The translations under genes were made by a program, and so were the position numbers. Under the pieces are notes generated by a model. That model searched no databases. It was not told where the DNA came from and saw only the letters and a program-made list of their open reading frames with translations. From Thermoascus crustaceus (lineage: Eukaryota; Ascomycota; Eurotiomycetes; Eurotiales; Thermoascaceae): a DNA stretch of 64,000 bases. The stretch covers positions 1,189,600-1,253,599 of the forward strand of contig BCIC01000003.1 of NCBI GenBank assembly GCA_001599835.1. Reading direction: 5' to 3'. This document shows, piece after piece, positions 1 to 11,970 of this stretch. Position 1 is the first letter of the stretch; each line of letters begins with the position of its first letter.

Positions 1-1571
1 TTCACCACCTTGCAGCCATGCTCAGCTCCTTCATGAGGCCCGGCACAGATAAAGCATAGAGGGGGCCTGCTCCCGCATGCCCTGTAGCTGCAATGTCCAA
101 TTCCNCAGCACCGGGGGCAGACTGTATCTGGTCCCAGTTCCCAGTAGTGCTCTGTNCGATATCTAGAGCCTCCAAAGCGNATCCCATTAACTAGAAGCTT
201 TNGGGCCTCCTCCAAAGAGCCCACAGTGATGACTATGGTGGACCCCTTTTGCTCACTGCCTCTAAGCTCCTGTGGGTTTCGGAGCCATGTAGGGTTCCGC
301 TTTAGCTGGAACTCAGTGCCTAACTCAATCTCTTCCCGGGCTAGTTCTAGTCCTCGGGTTAAGTAACGTTTGGTAGGGACCCCATGGACCTTGACCCTGT
401 ACCATTGCTCTGGGAGCTCCACTGATATCACTGCTGGGTCTGCCTGCCGGGCTGCTGCTACCAGTAGGTCCTTATAGTCCGGGAGCAGCATGGAGCCTAG
501 AGAGCCCCTCTCCAGCAGCACTGTCATTGCTCCTGTTGCCGTATAGCCCATGTCAACCACACGGATGAATCCTGGAAAACCCTCCTTGGCCAGGCCCCGG
601 TTTATGGCCAGTATCACCTCCTCCCTCTCTGCTCTGGGAGCCGCCAGGCCCCCTTCTCTCCGGAATAGAAGCCTGCGTGCTTCCTTGTTTCTCTCCTTTA
701 CTGGGGTGAAGCTCTCTGGCTTCCGGACCTTTGTGGTCTCCTTTATGGGCTCCTTGGGGCCTCTGTGACCTTCCATTCTCCGGGTCTTCTTTGGCCTGGC
801 GGGTACTGTCTGCCATTCTTGCCCCCCTGGCCTGGTCGCCAGCAGAGCTGCTATATCCGCATAAGATGCCCCTTTCTTTGGGGGTTGCCTCATGCCTTGT
901 TCAGGCCTAGAGGCCTCTCCAGCTTTTAAGGCATCCTTGGGCGCCTTTGCTGTCGCATCCCCGGCAGCTCTGCCGGCTGGTCGGTGCACTGTTTCTGACC
1001 GGGCTGGTGCGGGGGTCTCCGGGGCCTGTCGAGCTTGACTGAGCTCTGTCTGGAGCTTGTTGACCTCTAGCTCCAGGGTTGAGATCCTTGCTAGAAGATG
1101 TTCCTTCTCTAGCTGCTGTTCCGCCTTCCAGTCATTCAGCTGTTCTATCAACTGGGTCTGTATGACATCCAGCTCCCTTTGGCGGGCCTGCTGTTGGTCT
1201 CTTGCCTGTTGCTCAATTGCCCCTGCTAGGGCTTGGAACTGCCTGGTGATGTCTGTCACTGGTGCTCGAAAGAGACCCCTGTGGCCTAGGGGTCTTTTGG
1301 CTTGTCGTTGCTTGATGATGTCTCGGGCTCTGCCAGTCAAGCTTGATGCCCTATGCGCCCTATCACCTCCCAGGCTGTTCTGCTGACTTGCCTGGGCTAT
1401 GTTTGGTTCATTCTCATCTGTATAAGGCCGTGGCAGGCCCTGCTGAGTCCATCGGATCGGTGTTGGCGTGTCTGGCATCTCTGGCATCTCAGTCAACTGA
1501 CTTGCCACGTGGCCATTTGCCGGGGTTGACGCGTCAAATACACCACCACCATGGAGCTCTGGGGCTTCCAT
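1..1571 (-). CDS. LINE (Tad1-like) ORF1 gag-like protein, 3' end outside the window
   Basis: One open frame runs from an ATG at 1571-1569 (in good context, with an in-frame TAA just upstream) to the left edge, at least 523 codons without a stop. Residues about 105-180 are rich in Q, E, K and L and look like a coiled coil. The middle is basic and proline-rich. The distal part has the features of ORF1 proteins of fungal non-LTR elements: a conserved block around residues 330-450 and a Cys/His region starting C-P-R-C near residue 485 with several further Cys and His (zinc knuckle). In this family ORF1 binds RNA in the retrotransposition particle, and a reverse transcriptase ORF2 normally follows, which here would lie left of the window. 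Ns at 105, 156, 180 and 202 leave four codons ambiguous. No frameshift is seen, so this copy may be young. Family placement (Tad1 or I-like) is inference. Confidence 0.8.
   Translation of the reverse strand, partial: MEAPELHGGGVFDASTPANGHVASQLTEMPEMPDTPTPIRWTQQGLPRPYTDENEPNIAQASQQNSLGGDRAHRASSLTGRARDIIKQRQAKRPLGHRGLFRAPVTDITRQFQALAGAIEQQARDQQQARQRELDVIQTQLIEQLNDWKAEQQLEKEHLLARISTLELEVNKLQTELSQARQAPETPAPARSETVHRPAGRAAGDATAKAPKDALKAGEASRPEQGMRQPPKKGASYADIAALLATRPGGQEWQTVPARPKKTRRMEGHRGPKEPIKETTKVRKPESFTPVKERNKEARRLLFRREGGLAAPRAEREEVILAINRGLAKEGFPGFIRVVDMGYTATGAMTVLLERGSLGSMLLPDYKDLLVAAARQADPAVISVELPEQWYRVKVHGVPTKRYLTRGLELAREEIELGTEFQLKRNPTWLRNPQELRGSEQKGSTIVITVGSLEEAXKLLVNGXRFGGSRYXTEHYWELGPDTVCPRCXGIGHCSYRACGSRPPLCFICAGPHEGAEHGCKVV
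1..1571 (-). mobile_element. 5' part of a non-LTR retrotransposon
   Basis: The intact gag-like ORF1 marks a LINE lying head-right, tail-left. The 5' UTR must extend right of 1571, perhaps to about 2.0 kb, but I see no clear boundary. Target-site duplication and poly-A tail would be outside the window on the left. Confidence 0.65.
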
Positions 1572-4420
1572 GGCGGTTTATAGAAGCCTAAAGGCCTCTC
1601 TCGGTTGAATGACGCGTAGAAAAGACGTGTTTTGTATAGGTGCTGATTTTGGTGTTCCAAGTCGCTTCGCCTATAGGTATATTTACAGCAACCTTGCACT
1701 ATCTGGACACCTGTGAGCTCGAGTCCGAGAATTCGGTCTTGTATAATCATGCAATAGCGTTGGACAAAATCTGCGTATATCATCCGCATCTGTTCAGGCT
1801 GGGCTTCCAATCAGGCCGAATTTTATACATACTATTGTTGGCGACATCCCTGCTACGGTACAAGGGGAATTTGTCTTTGTGGAGAAAGACGATCCGGCGC
1901 TGTAAAGTGCAGGGAAATCCGGATTACAGCATCTTCTCTCGCATGTTGAGAAGCAAGCTAAAGGCGGCTTCCAATCAGCTTCGCCTTAGCTAGCAACGGA
2001 GGGCCCTTCTCAGACGACTCGCCCTTAATTAATGACGACGACTTCCTGGATAGAGATGACGGCAATATATAGATGGTGGTGGTTGTGGTGATATTGGGCT
2101 CGAACTTTCCTACGATGACCCCTGCTGTCGACGTTCGAGATATGGTCTTCAGAACTTCCATCACAACGAATGCTCATGCATTAACTATATGGTCGAGAAT
2201 ACCAGATCTGATCACAGAAGCAAGAACCGGGCCTGCTCGCAGAAAATACTTTCCTTTGAAGTCTCAACTGTCACTATGGACGAATTTCGAAGCGGACGTT
2301 CGACGCTCCACAGCTTCTATCTTTGGCAATCCAATAGACTTTCAACAAAATATTCGCTAAGAGTATTATGTTGTAGGGAATGAAGCTGGGCTTGGTAGCC
2401 GCGTCCTTGAGAATGTCCTGCAGGCCCTTGGGCCGGTTCTTGTTGGACAGAATCTGCATGGCTGTGCTAACAGTTGAATGGACGATTTTTGAAGTCTCTA
2501 AAATCTTTAAAAAGCACCAGGGTGCCGTCAGATCTATGAGGGTCAGTTATTTACGTGGAAACAACCAACAAAAGAAGAAACCAATGTCTGCTTCAGTGCC
2601 TGTGCCTTATCGAAGCGTTAGAATCATACGATCTTTGCCGTTTTGACGGGGAGACGATGGTGGGGTATGCACATTCATGGGCCGAAGTCGAAGTTAGCTT
2701 ACAGTGCGCAAAGCGCCATTCACAATCTTGTTAGCATAGAAGGAAGATTCGTGATATCAAGATGGCTACCACAATCGAGAAAAAAATTAGCTCCTATCGG
2801 CCTGTGAGATAATTGCAGAAGCATAAAAGGATGTTACTTCTCTGCTACGTAAGTGAAGTCCCTCCTTTTTGGAACTGTTTCCTATATAGGTATGCTTACA
2901 AAAAGTCCTTCTAGAACTCCAGCACTGGTACAAAAACGGCATATTGCCCAACAACCAAAATGCCGAGCGGATGCTGAAAGTAGATCAGCGTAGCATGAAG
3001 GACCTTGAATCAATCCACAGATCCCAGAGGTGGGCAGATATAAAAGAAGGGCCGCAGATGGAGATCCCAGTTCAACTACCATGAGTTAGCTCATCTACTT
3101 GGCGGTAGTTGGAGCGCAGATTCTGCCAACAGAGAAGTCAACAGCTTTGTTTATAAAAGCCACCAAATTCTCATCCTCAAGAAGCAAAGGTACACTGCAT
3201 TGCTCGGTTGTTCTCGCAGACTTGGTCACATACCTGCAACGACACCGTTCCCTGTGTCCTTCCCAGTCACCAATCCTCTTAGCCTTAACGCATTCTTTCT
3301 GGTCTGCCTGATTCTGAGTAGTGGACAAGTACTGGGTATGCAAGCCCTTCATGCAGTCAAACCAGAGCTTGTTCAAGTACGGCCGTTTGGTTTGAATTAC
3401 GGCAGCATCGTAATTCTTACTTGGGCAACTAAGACAATTTATTGCCCAGCTATCGGTGTCAGAGCAGAAGCAAAAAAGCAGCCAAGAACGTAACACACGA
3501 CTATTTTAAAGCTACATCCTTGATCTGTCACAAAATATATTTATGAGAATTTCTTTTCTTGCTTTTATGGAGAACATAAATATCCGGAAAGGGAATGGTC
3601 TATTTTCTTAGGCGAGAGATTCGATCCGGCCAGTATCTTGCAGATAACCCATTGCTTTCTGATCATTTCTTGGATAATTGATGAATTTGACCCATCTGTC
3701 ATGTTGAAGATTCTGTCTTGTTTACATTTATTTCTTTCTTTCTAGGAAAAGTGACAGACACGCTGAGGGCATTCATGACTCTGATGGAGAAGATAAGTCG
3801 TACACAGGGGAGTCAGATGTCATGGCGAGATACCCTCACCAAATTGCACACCGGTAAGATGGCACGAATTAATTAGTCCTTAACATTAAGACTGGATGTT
3901 ACGCTGATATATGTAGGGATTGCAGAACTCTCTACTCGAGAAACATTGACTGAAGTTCAATAGGCATGATAGTTTTATTGAATATCTAAATAGGGCAAGG
4001 TTAGATATTTCGACTCCCAAGGGACCTCTGCAGAGTAGTCTGTGTTCGTTATATACCGAAGATAGGGCGCAGGGCTTGGAAACTAAAGCACTTACAGCTT
4101 TTATATCCGGCTACACGCAGTATGGCGCAGGAAATTATGTACACCGCGGACCTGTATTCTTGGTAATGAATACTGAGAAAAGAAAATTAAATTCTTTGAA
4201 TTTTCTTTTTCTATTTCTTTTTCTGTCCATGTATGTTGTCTATTTATATGCACCTACGTAGGTATGTGCGTAACTCTATGCCGTCTATATATCACCTCTA
4301 TATGGTATTGTACAATGGAGAAGAACATTATTTCTTAACATACAGCCTTTTCCCTTCCGTTTTCCGCATATTTTCCATGCCCAAGCGGAAATAATGAGGA
4401 ATATTGGAAATGGATCGAAT
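1572..4420. other. Intergenic, partly LINE 5' UTR
   Basis: About the first 400 bases probably belong to the LINE 5' leader. The rest becomes AT-rich towards 4.4 kb. Only short open frames without ATG starts or family features are present. I see no RNA gene or recognisable coding remnant. Confidence 0.5.
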
Positions 4421-5622
4421 CTATAGTCTTAATATAGTCCCATCCCGATCGATCCCGCCCCGGAAATGATCCGTAATGACTCTCCCCTTCAGGATCGTCT
4501 CCTCCACCACCCCCTCGACGTGCTTCGGCTCGATACGCCCATACCAGATGCCCTTTCCGGCCAGCGGACTCACAGCACCATCCGGACCGGTCAGACCGGG
4601 CGGGATATAGATGATCACGTTCCCAGCGTACTTGTGTCCACCGATGTGGCTGACCAGACCGACGTTCGCGTGATTGGGCCCGTCGACTGTGCTTCCGTCC
4701 GTCTGCATCGAGGTGTAGCCCTTCTCGCGCAGCACGCGGTGGAACTCGGCCTCCAGGACGGGACCCATGACGCCGCAGCGCATGTCGCGTCCGCCGTGGC
4801 TGCAGATCAGGATCGTGGGGGACTGCTGGATATCGACTACGCCGGGGAACTCGGATTGCAGTTCGGGGGAGCGTGTCAGTTCCGTGCGTATCTCCTCGGG
4901 GAGGGCGGAGTGCATTTCATGGAGCTTGGTAGGGAGGACGAAGGCGCGGACGAATTTTGCTTGAGCGTGTAGTGGTGCCCCCAGGGAGGGTGTTTCGACG
5001 GGGATGGAGGGGAGGAATTTGAAGCTGGGGAAGAGGAAGGCGGAGGCTGTGGAGGGGGAGGACGGGGCGGGGAAAGAGGCGGCGGTGACTAGGACGTTGT
5101 TGTATGGCTACGTTTTGCGCGAGTCAGTCCATTGAGCTTGCAAAATAATAGCATTTTCCACTTAGATCTAATAATAATATTTCTAACAGAACTGAATACA
5201 CGGGTAAACGGTATACATACATCGGCATATCTCCCACGTCTCCCCGTCAGCTTTCTTAGGCCCTTCGACAGCGCTCCCCATGCTTTTCCCTTTCCATCAT
5301 CCTCGATACGACTCGCCCAGTCACCCTGACCAGTACATATAAGAAGCTGTTGGGTATATGCGGCCATCGTCCCATTGAGCGGCTGTTCGTGGTCGATTTC
5401 CAGGCCTTCGGGCATCGGTGGTGTCGGCGCACACGAGCAGCTCGGTTCGGGGCATGTCTGCGTGACGGGGAAAGGCGGAGGGATGTCGAGAGGGCGGTGG
5501 GGAGTAGTGCAACGTGAGGAAGATATTGAGAAAGGTCGGATATATCGTGGTCTGCAGGTAGTTTGGCTGTTTCTGGGTAGAAACGCCCAGCAAGAGCTTT
5601 GTGGTCTCAACCGCAGGCGCAT
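4421..5622 (-). CDS. Thioredoxin-like [2Fe-2S] ferredoxin, sucrase/ferredoxin-like (AIM32/Apd1 family)
   Basis: Two exons, 5221-5622 and 4421-5107, are joined in phase 0 over a 113-nt intron (GTATGT donor; acceptor CGTAG at 5108-5109), giving 362 residues. The N-terminus is rich in Arg and Ser and lacks acidic residues, as in a mitochondrial presequence, followed by a C-x4-C-x-C cluster. The C-terminal domain carries the ligand pattern of the Apd1/Aim32 family: C236-x8-C245 in ICSHGGRDMRC and H288-x3-H292 in SHIGGH, which in Apd1 bind a [2Fe-2S] cluster with two Cys and two His. Family members act in redox homeostasis; yeast Aim32 is mitochondrial and about 311 residues. The start is the only ATG giving the presequence. 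The substrate is unknown. Confidence 0.88.
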
Positions 5623-6801
5623 GATCGCACGACAGAACTTCGAGGTGAAATTACGGCGTCAGGACGTCCAGCTTCTCAATTCCAATAAGGAAAACAATTA
5701 ACTAATAAATAATGGGGGGATAAGTGCATATGTCCTTTGTAAAGAATGGTGTAGCCTGGAAGTTGTGAGCGAAAGTCGCGATGGAGGAGATGCGGAAGTC
5801 GGCCTCGGAGATAACTTTATCAATTATCAATCAGCGTTCGCGAACCCACGGTTGGCTCCCGTTGTCCGCCCACTCGACCTTCATCGTCACGGCTTTTGGG
5901 CTTAATCATCATCGCCATCATCGAACAGGATAGGCTGCTCTCATCAGTAAGCAATTCTGCAGACATGACAGATATCTGTATCAACCAGTTTATTTCGAAA
6001 GGCCTGATTACTACGTGCTGATTGTCGCCTCTTCCGCACAGAGCAATGCCAGGGAGTTGGTAAGCTAATATACAGAAACCAATGTTGATCTAGGAATTTG
6101 GGAATTTGTTATATGCAGTGTGAGTTTAACAGTTGCTCAACAGGCAGAGATACTAACTCTGCTCTCACAACGGTTGACAAAGGCATCTACACGGCCACAT
6201 TCGTGAAGCAAGAGGAAATTCATGCGATCCCCCTCGTGTCCTGGGATCAGGACTCATCCGCACGGAAAGGCGTGAAATGAAATCTGCTTGCTTCGACGGC
6301 TTCGAGCATATGATTCCTCTCAACGAGTCTAATCCTGGTCGATTGAAGTCGCTAATGTGGGGCCACGTGTTGGACAACGCCGGCTCCGTGACAGAAGGAC
6401 CAGTGATCTGAGAGATCCAGGGTGTTGTAAGGACATGATATCGCTCCTCAACACTAATGGGCCGTCAGGAGGATGTGTGTGAAAAGAACAGCCAGTGGCA
6501 GTGCGGGGTATTCTACCTAGCCTGGTACTAGAGCCTAAGGTGCATGATACCCCGGTCTCTGCCTGAAAACACCCAGACCAGCTCGTCATTTCCTGTCTGC
6601 CTTGTCATCTGCCGCAATGAAAGTTAAGGCTGATCCTATCTTCCTATATTTCTGTCACGAAAGGAACAGAAAAACTCACATAGTCTTACTCAGTTGATTC
6701 CTCCTTTCTGCGAATGCTCCGCGTGACACGCTATCCCGAATCTGCTTCTTCTTTTTGATTATTGAGACCACCCGCTAACGAAGGTACTGGCTGCTCTCAA
6801 G
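5623..6801. other. Intergenic between divergent genes
   Basis: This is a divergent promoter region for the AIM32-like gene (left) and the deaminase-fold gene (right). It holds short open frames on both strands with no recognisable product. No RNA gene is seen. Confidence 0.5.
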
Positions 6802-8771
6802 ATGGCTCAGGCCTTGGAAATAACGGGTAACCTCCGGGACCGCTTTGTCCAAGCGGCGGTTCTCCTTCAAACACTGGGCCCAGTCCACGAAGTGTCTACA
6901 GAACTACATACACTGGATCAGGATTTCTCCCAGTACGAAATTGGGGCAGATCACGAAAACTTTTTGAAACAAAGGTTCCTCGACTCCTTTGCTCTGATCT
7001 GCGCCACCGAAAAGGATGGTGCCAGAGTCTCTGCAGCATGTCTCGAGGAAGGTTCACCAGAGGGGACCATTATTCGAGTTGCAAGCAATGGCGGGGTGAC
7101 AGAACATACATTAAGAGAACTTAGGGATCTTGTGGACGTCTTGAATTCTACTATAGCCGATGGTACGCGGCTTTCTGACCTTGCATCTGTGCAGAGTAGA
7201 CGTGAAGCTGATTATTTCCAGGGTCCCCCGTACGGAACCAGGAATATGAGATACTTTCAAGGATCATCAACTTAGATTATTCCCGGATCCTACATTATCT
7301 GAAAAAGATAAAGGCCGAATACAGAGCTCTCAAAGAGCATTTTGCCATAATGGCGCCGAAAGTTGGCATGTCGAACGGCTCATCTTTCCGAAAATCGTTC
7401 GACTGGCTGTGGGATCTCCTCCATACCGTGGAAAAGCTTTCACACACTCCAACACAGCAGGAAATCGGGGACTTGCTAAAAACAGCGCGAGCAGGGAGAC
7501 CATACCTTTCCCAATTCCTGGAGGCTGCCAGTTCTAGTAATCCTCCGCATTCTCCGCGTTGGATTAAAGCTGTCAGGAAATTGGGACGGTATCGGATTGC
7601 CTCGCAGGCGATAGCACATTTCGCCATTGCATTTCCTACTCTATTCAATCCAATGATCGTCGAGTCGGTCAAGGCACCGTTGCGTATAGCTTACACCTCA
7701 AACCGGGATGCCACACCATTGACCAGCGTCCTAAGGAGGACAATAGGCAGTGGTCGAGAGGACTATCATCGCTCACGCCTTGCTGCTCTCTGGGACACTA
7801 GAGATCCGGAGTCTCATTTCCGTCAGTCTTGCTCTATAAACTTGGTGGCTCATGCGGAGATGCAGCTTCTCAACTTCTATGATCACCGTCACTACCGCAG
7901 GCCCTCCATACCCTTGATTGGGGTAAGCAAAAAATCATGCTTTCTTTGCAGCAAGTTTGTCAGCATGCATTCTGGGAAATTCATCCTGCCTTATCGCCAT
8001 TATAAGCTCGACCCGTCTTGGATACCACCCCCAATGCTCGATGACCGCGTCTACAAGCAATGCAAGGACATAGTGACTAAGCTAGTGGGAGAAATGGAAA
8101 CCGCAGCGAAATATGGTTTAGAATATCGACTAGGTCATAGGGGATCTTTTTTCCCCGCCGACCCGACGGCCACCATGTCTTTGTTCGGACTGACAGGATC
8201 AGGACCCAAAGAGAAACTAACTCGGGTACCTTCAGGATCACAGTGGACTGCTGCAACGAACCAAATGATCCTAAGAAACGAAGCCACCCTCTCCCCAAGC
8301 CAGGTCATCGAATCCGAATCTCCCCTGCATGTCATCCGAGCGTCCGGATTGGCCACGTCACCAACGACCTCGGACATTAATGGCACTGTGAGAACGGCCT
8401 CTCCGGTGCGTTGCCCGGAAGAAGATAACGCGGACCACCTTCTTTCGAAGATGGTCTTCCACTTCAGGAGAAGCGACAATCCCAGCAGACAGGACATCAT
8501 CCAGATGGACGATATCCTGGACTCTCCGGGCGGAGACCCCTCGTGGGAGAAGATGATCGAGATCCTGAGTGCCGACGGCCACTTTGGGGTGTCCTTTGAG
8601 GAGGGTCGCGACTTTCTAATGTTCGACGACCAGGTCAGGGTCTGCAATGAACGGCAGTTCCGTGCCTGTGTCCAGCGCCTGCGCAACTCCAAGGTTTGGA
8701 ACTCGGATGTTATGGTTGGTAATTTTGACATGCTACGCGCGAAGAACCGTCAGGAACTTTATTCGTTTTGA
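6802..8771 (+). CDS. OTT_1508-like nucleic acid/nucleotide deaminase-fold protein
   Basis: Exons 6802-7162 and 7222-8771 are separated by a 59-nt intron (GTACGC donor, TTTCCAG acceptor). The join restores one frame of 636 residues. Without splicing the first frame stops at 7275, and the second frame reads as protein far upstream of its first ATG (7350), which supports the intron. Residues 1-160 are helical. The core (about 270-400) contains H-A-E at 331-333 and, 27 residues on, C360-x2-C363 (SCFLC), the zinc and proton-shuttle signature of the deaminase superfamily. Spacing and the flanking NFYDH and LIGVSKKSC segments resemble the OTT_1508-like deaminases, known as bacterial toxin effectors and as expanded fungal families without assigned function. 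A low-complexity linker leads to a separate C-terminal domain of about 110 residues. Substrate and role are unknown. Neighbours are remnants of nonself-recognition genes. Confidence 0.8.
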
Positions 8772-9900
8772 TTTTGAGTCATGCATGAATTTACTAGCTC
8801 TTTGATGACCTAAGTTTTGCGGTATCTTTGATGTTAATGAGATGATGATGATATGATACTGGAAAGCAGCCAATGTGAAGCAGATATTACATGACTAGGA
8901 AATGAAATATTGATACAAATCGTGAACACATATTGTGTCGAACGTTCATTTTATAAGCATTGGTCTGAGCTACTGGGTGATGTCGGGTGTGATCTCTAAC
9001 AGAGTTAGTCTTTTTGCTAGTCTTTTTGCGAGCTTCCTGAGTGTCATCCAAACATCGTATAGGGAGGATTATCTTTCCATGCTACGCTATGATCATAGTT
9101 AACCACGAATGGTACACTACTTATCAGTATGTACTGTGTAGATCAATAGGTGCCGCCTAGATATGAGGCGGTAAGCCATAAAACGAAATTCACAAGTGCT
9201 GCCTGAGCTCACCCAGCTGATAACTACGCAGTATATTACCCACCCACCTGTTGAGTGAGGCTGATGATAACATAGATGTTCTCCACTCACCCGAAGACAC
9301 AGGGGTTCTTAGCAGCTGCACATAGCCACAGTCTAATGGAATAATAACTTTTCTTTTTCCGTGATCAGTCAGATCGATTAGACCTTCAAGCAAATCAGTG
9401 CGAACATGAGTTCAAGAGCAGGGTCTGAAGAACACTGTTTAGTTTGGGTGTCAGCACCCCAATGGAAGTGGTTTTTATGGGAAATGCTTAATGACTTGTT
9501 CGGGAGTTCGCTGCTTTAAAATGAGTAAGAAATGCAGACCTACCTCGTAGCAGCTGGAAGGCAAGGCAGTTTGCGCGCGACAGCTGTAACTGCTGGCAGA
9601 TCATGGCTTACTTTAGCAACCATGGCCCTGTCCATCTCCATCCTGTGACATGCGGGCGCCGGGAACCGGACACAGCCTTGTCGATCTTTCAGTTCTGTCG
9701 TCCCCATGAGCTTTCTGTGTTGCTTGGTTTTAAACCCTCCTCGATCGTTTTTGCGCTACAAGATCGTACTGGCCTGACGACGTATTCATAGGCTCGACCA
9801 AAGCGTACAGCTGGTTTCTTCACTCTGGAATCTACGTCCGTGTATCCGATCCTTTCTATGCATGCTTGATTGGTTCCCTCCATCGCGCCATTCCGCGATA
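8772..9900. other. Intergenic, AT-rich
   Basis: The 3' flank of the deaminase-fold gene is AT-rich and low in complexity around 8.8-9.1 kb. No frame with family features, tRNA or repeat array was seen. Confidence 0.5.
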
Positions 9901-11970
9901 ATGACGACGAGAGGAGCTACTACACTTAGTGCGGATTCAGAGGCAGCGGAACTCCCTCTGATCCCAGGGACAAGCCGAAGTCAGGGCGCGTCTCAGGTGG
10001 GTAGACCGGCTGCATACTTGACTAGACGGTGCTACCTAACTTGATTATCAAGTGATAGACCCCACAGTCCCGAGAATGGCTTGGACGAGCGCCAGACTCT
10101 GCTCGATGCAGACGAGTTCGCAGCGAAGTATAACTTGGATGATATTCGAGATGTGTTGAAGAAGGGTGCCCTTCTGGCGTGTGATCTAACGAATTTCGAG
10201 CGCGTGGAAGGCTTGACCGAAGAGGTAACTGGTCGTCATGAGCAATGAGAAATTTGAAAAGTGGAATCAACCAGGAGTTCTTGGGCCTGTCTTCTCTTAC
10301 GGCGTAGGGGCACTTCTCTAATGAGCAAGAATCCATTCCCCCCGTTTTTGCTACAGAGCTGACTTTGGATTTCTTTATCGCCCAGCGGGTTGAATCTGTA
10401 TGTATTGCCCTTCTACGGTAGTATACCCCGAAGTCTGCACGGGGGCTACCTGAATATCCCCAAGGACGAAGTCATGATGATGTTTTTCGAGTAGTAAGTT
10501 CCATATCCGTTCTGGAAGACTTTCTCGCCCTGAATACTGAGTATCCCGATAGTGCACCTTACATTGGCAGTTCTCTGGTCGGATGCTGGTGTACAGATAC
10601 TTTGAATAGGTCGTTGGGTCGTCGTGGGACTGTAATGACCGCCGCAATTTTGACTTTATTGCCCCGATCGCTAGAGCAAGCTCTCGAACCTGGGAACTGC
10701 TTTTGGTCGTTTGTCTGCTGCTAGGAATTGGTATTGGAATCGAGGCATGCACTATTCCGATATATTGCGCAGAAATCAGTCCGGCTTTCGTCCGTGGGGC
10801 CATGGTATTGACATGGCAATTTGTGTGTTCCCTGTTATAACATAGCCATCCAAGAAACCATAGATGGACGAAATATCGATTTGCTAACTTATTCCATAGA
10901 TATACATCATTTGGACAAATGTTTGCAATCGTTACCGTATTTTCCCTAGACGTGACCGACGTCTATGCGAAAATATACGGTGGAATGGTTCTTGTTTTGG
11001 CAGCTGTTTTCCCACTTTTCATTTGGAGACGTCCTGAATCTCCCCATTGGTATGCTCTCAATGGCCACATGGAAAAGGCCTATCGGTCTTTGTGTCGTCT
11101 GCGCGGTACAGAGATACAGGCTGCTCGGGACCTCTACCAGATTTATACCCGGATTAAGTTTGAAAAGCAGGATTTTGGGTACAGCAGCTATATGCACCGC
11201 TTCACCCAGCTGTTTACGATCCCCCGAATCAGACGTGCGACAGTCGCCTCAATCATTGCCATGATCTCTGGAACCATGTCTGGTATTTGGAGTATCATCG
11301 TCACGTTGGATTCCTTGTTCTTAGCCTATACTGGCCTGCAGACTAATTTCAGGTTGCTTGTGGTACTGGGTTTGCACCCTGTAATCCTCACGGTCACCTT
11401 TCTCGCCAGATACGTAATTGATACCTTTGGAAGACGTCGCCTGCTGCTAGCAAGTCTCTCACAGATGGTCTGGCTGCTCGTTGTTACCGGGTTGTGCTTC
11501 CGTATAGAGGCCAATTTGAAGAAAGTGATCGCTGTGTCGTTCTTCATTTTTGTCTTTGCAGCGTTTTACGCCATTGGTGCAGGCCCGGTGCCTTTCACCT
11601 ACTCGGCTGAGATCTTCGCGACATGCCATCGCGGTAGGTATTTTTGCTGACACACACCGACACTTGGAAATTGAATTAATAATGCATAGAGGTCGGCACG
11701 GCTCTGGCGGTCTCCGTTTACCACGAATGCCAAGTAGTTTACCGCGGATGCCTGACCAAGCCACTCGTGTCTATCCCGTACAGGCCCATTACTGCAATCC
11801 ATACTCTTGAGTGTTCGTTCCTTCCTCGTATTTTACTGCTCTCCATGTCCGATTTATGTGCTAATTGGCCTTGGTTCCCCAGAGCCCTCAATATGATTAA
11901 CTTATCGATGGTGTTTCTCTTCATGAGAGAGACCATACAGTATACGCTGGAGGAAATTCACTCGGTCTTC
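9901..11970 (+). pseudogene. Degenerate MFS sugar (hexose/maltose-type) transporter
   Basis: Pieces of a fungal sugar-porter MFS protein follow each other on the plus strand. They are a cytosolic N-terminus (about 9901-10230, with DADEFAAKYN and DLTNFERVE), the loop motif SLGRRGT near 10610-10630, the helix ending GIGIGIEACTIP and the CAEISPAFVRGAM motif (10640-10810), then a long exon 10919-11632 with the WRRPESPHW and FGRRR motifs, and finally the RETIQYTLEEI tail near 11925-11955. Plausible introns exist (for example the acceptor before 10904, and GTAGGT at 11634). However, the loop and the following helix lie in different frames near 10640, helices 1-3 are missing, stops interrupt 10230-10450, and the segment after the last long exon is frameshifted. 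I call it a pseudogene. Its tail overlaps the ankyrin remnant on the other strand. Confidence 0.75.

Noticed and set aside
3095..3496. Cys-containing minus-strand frame, possible small secreted protein
   Set aside because: The first codon is GTG, there is no ATG giving a signal peptide, and no convincing intron was found.
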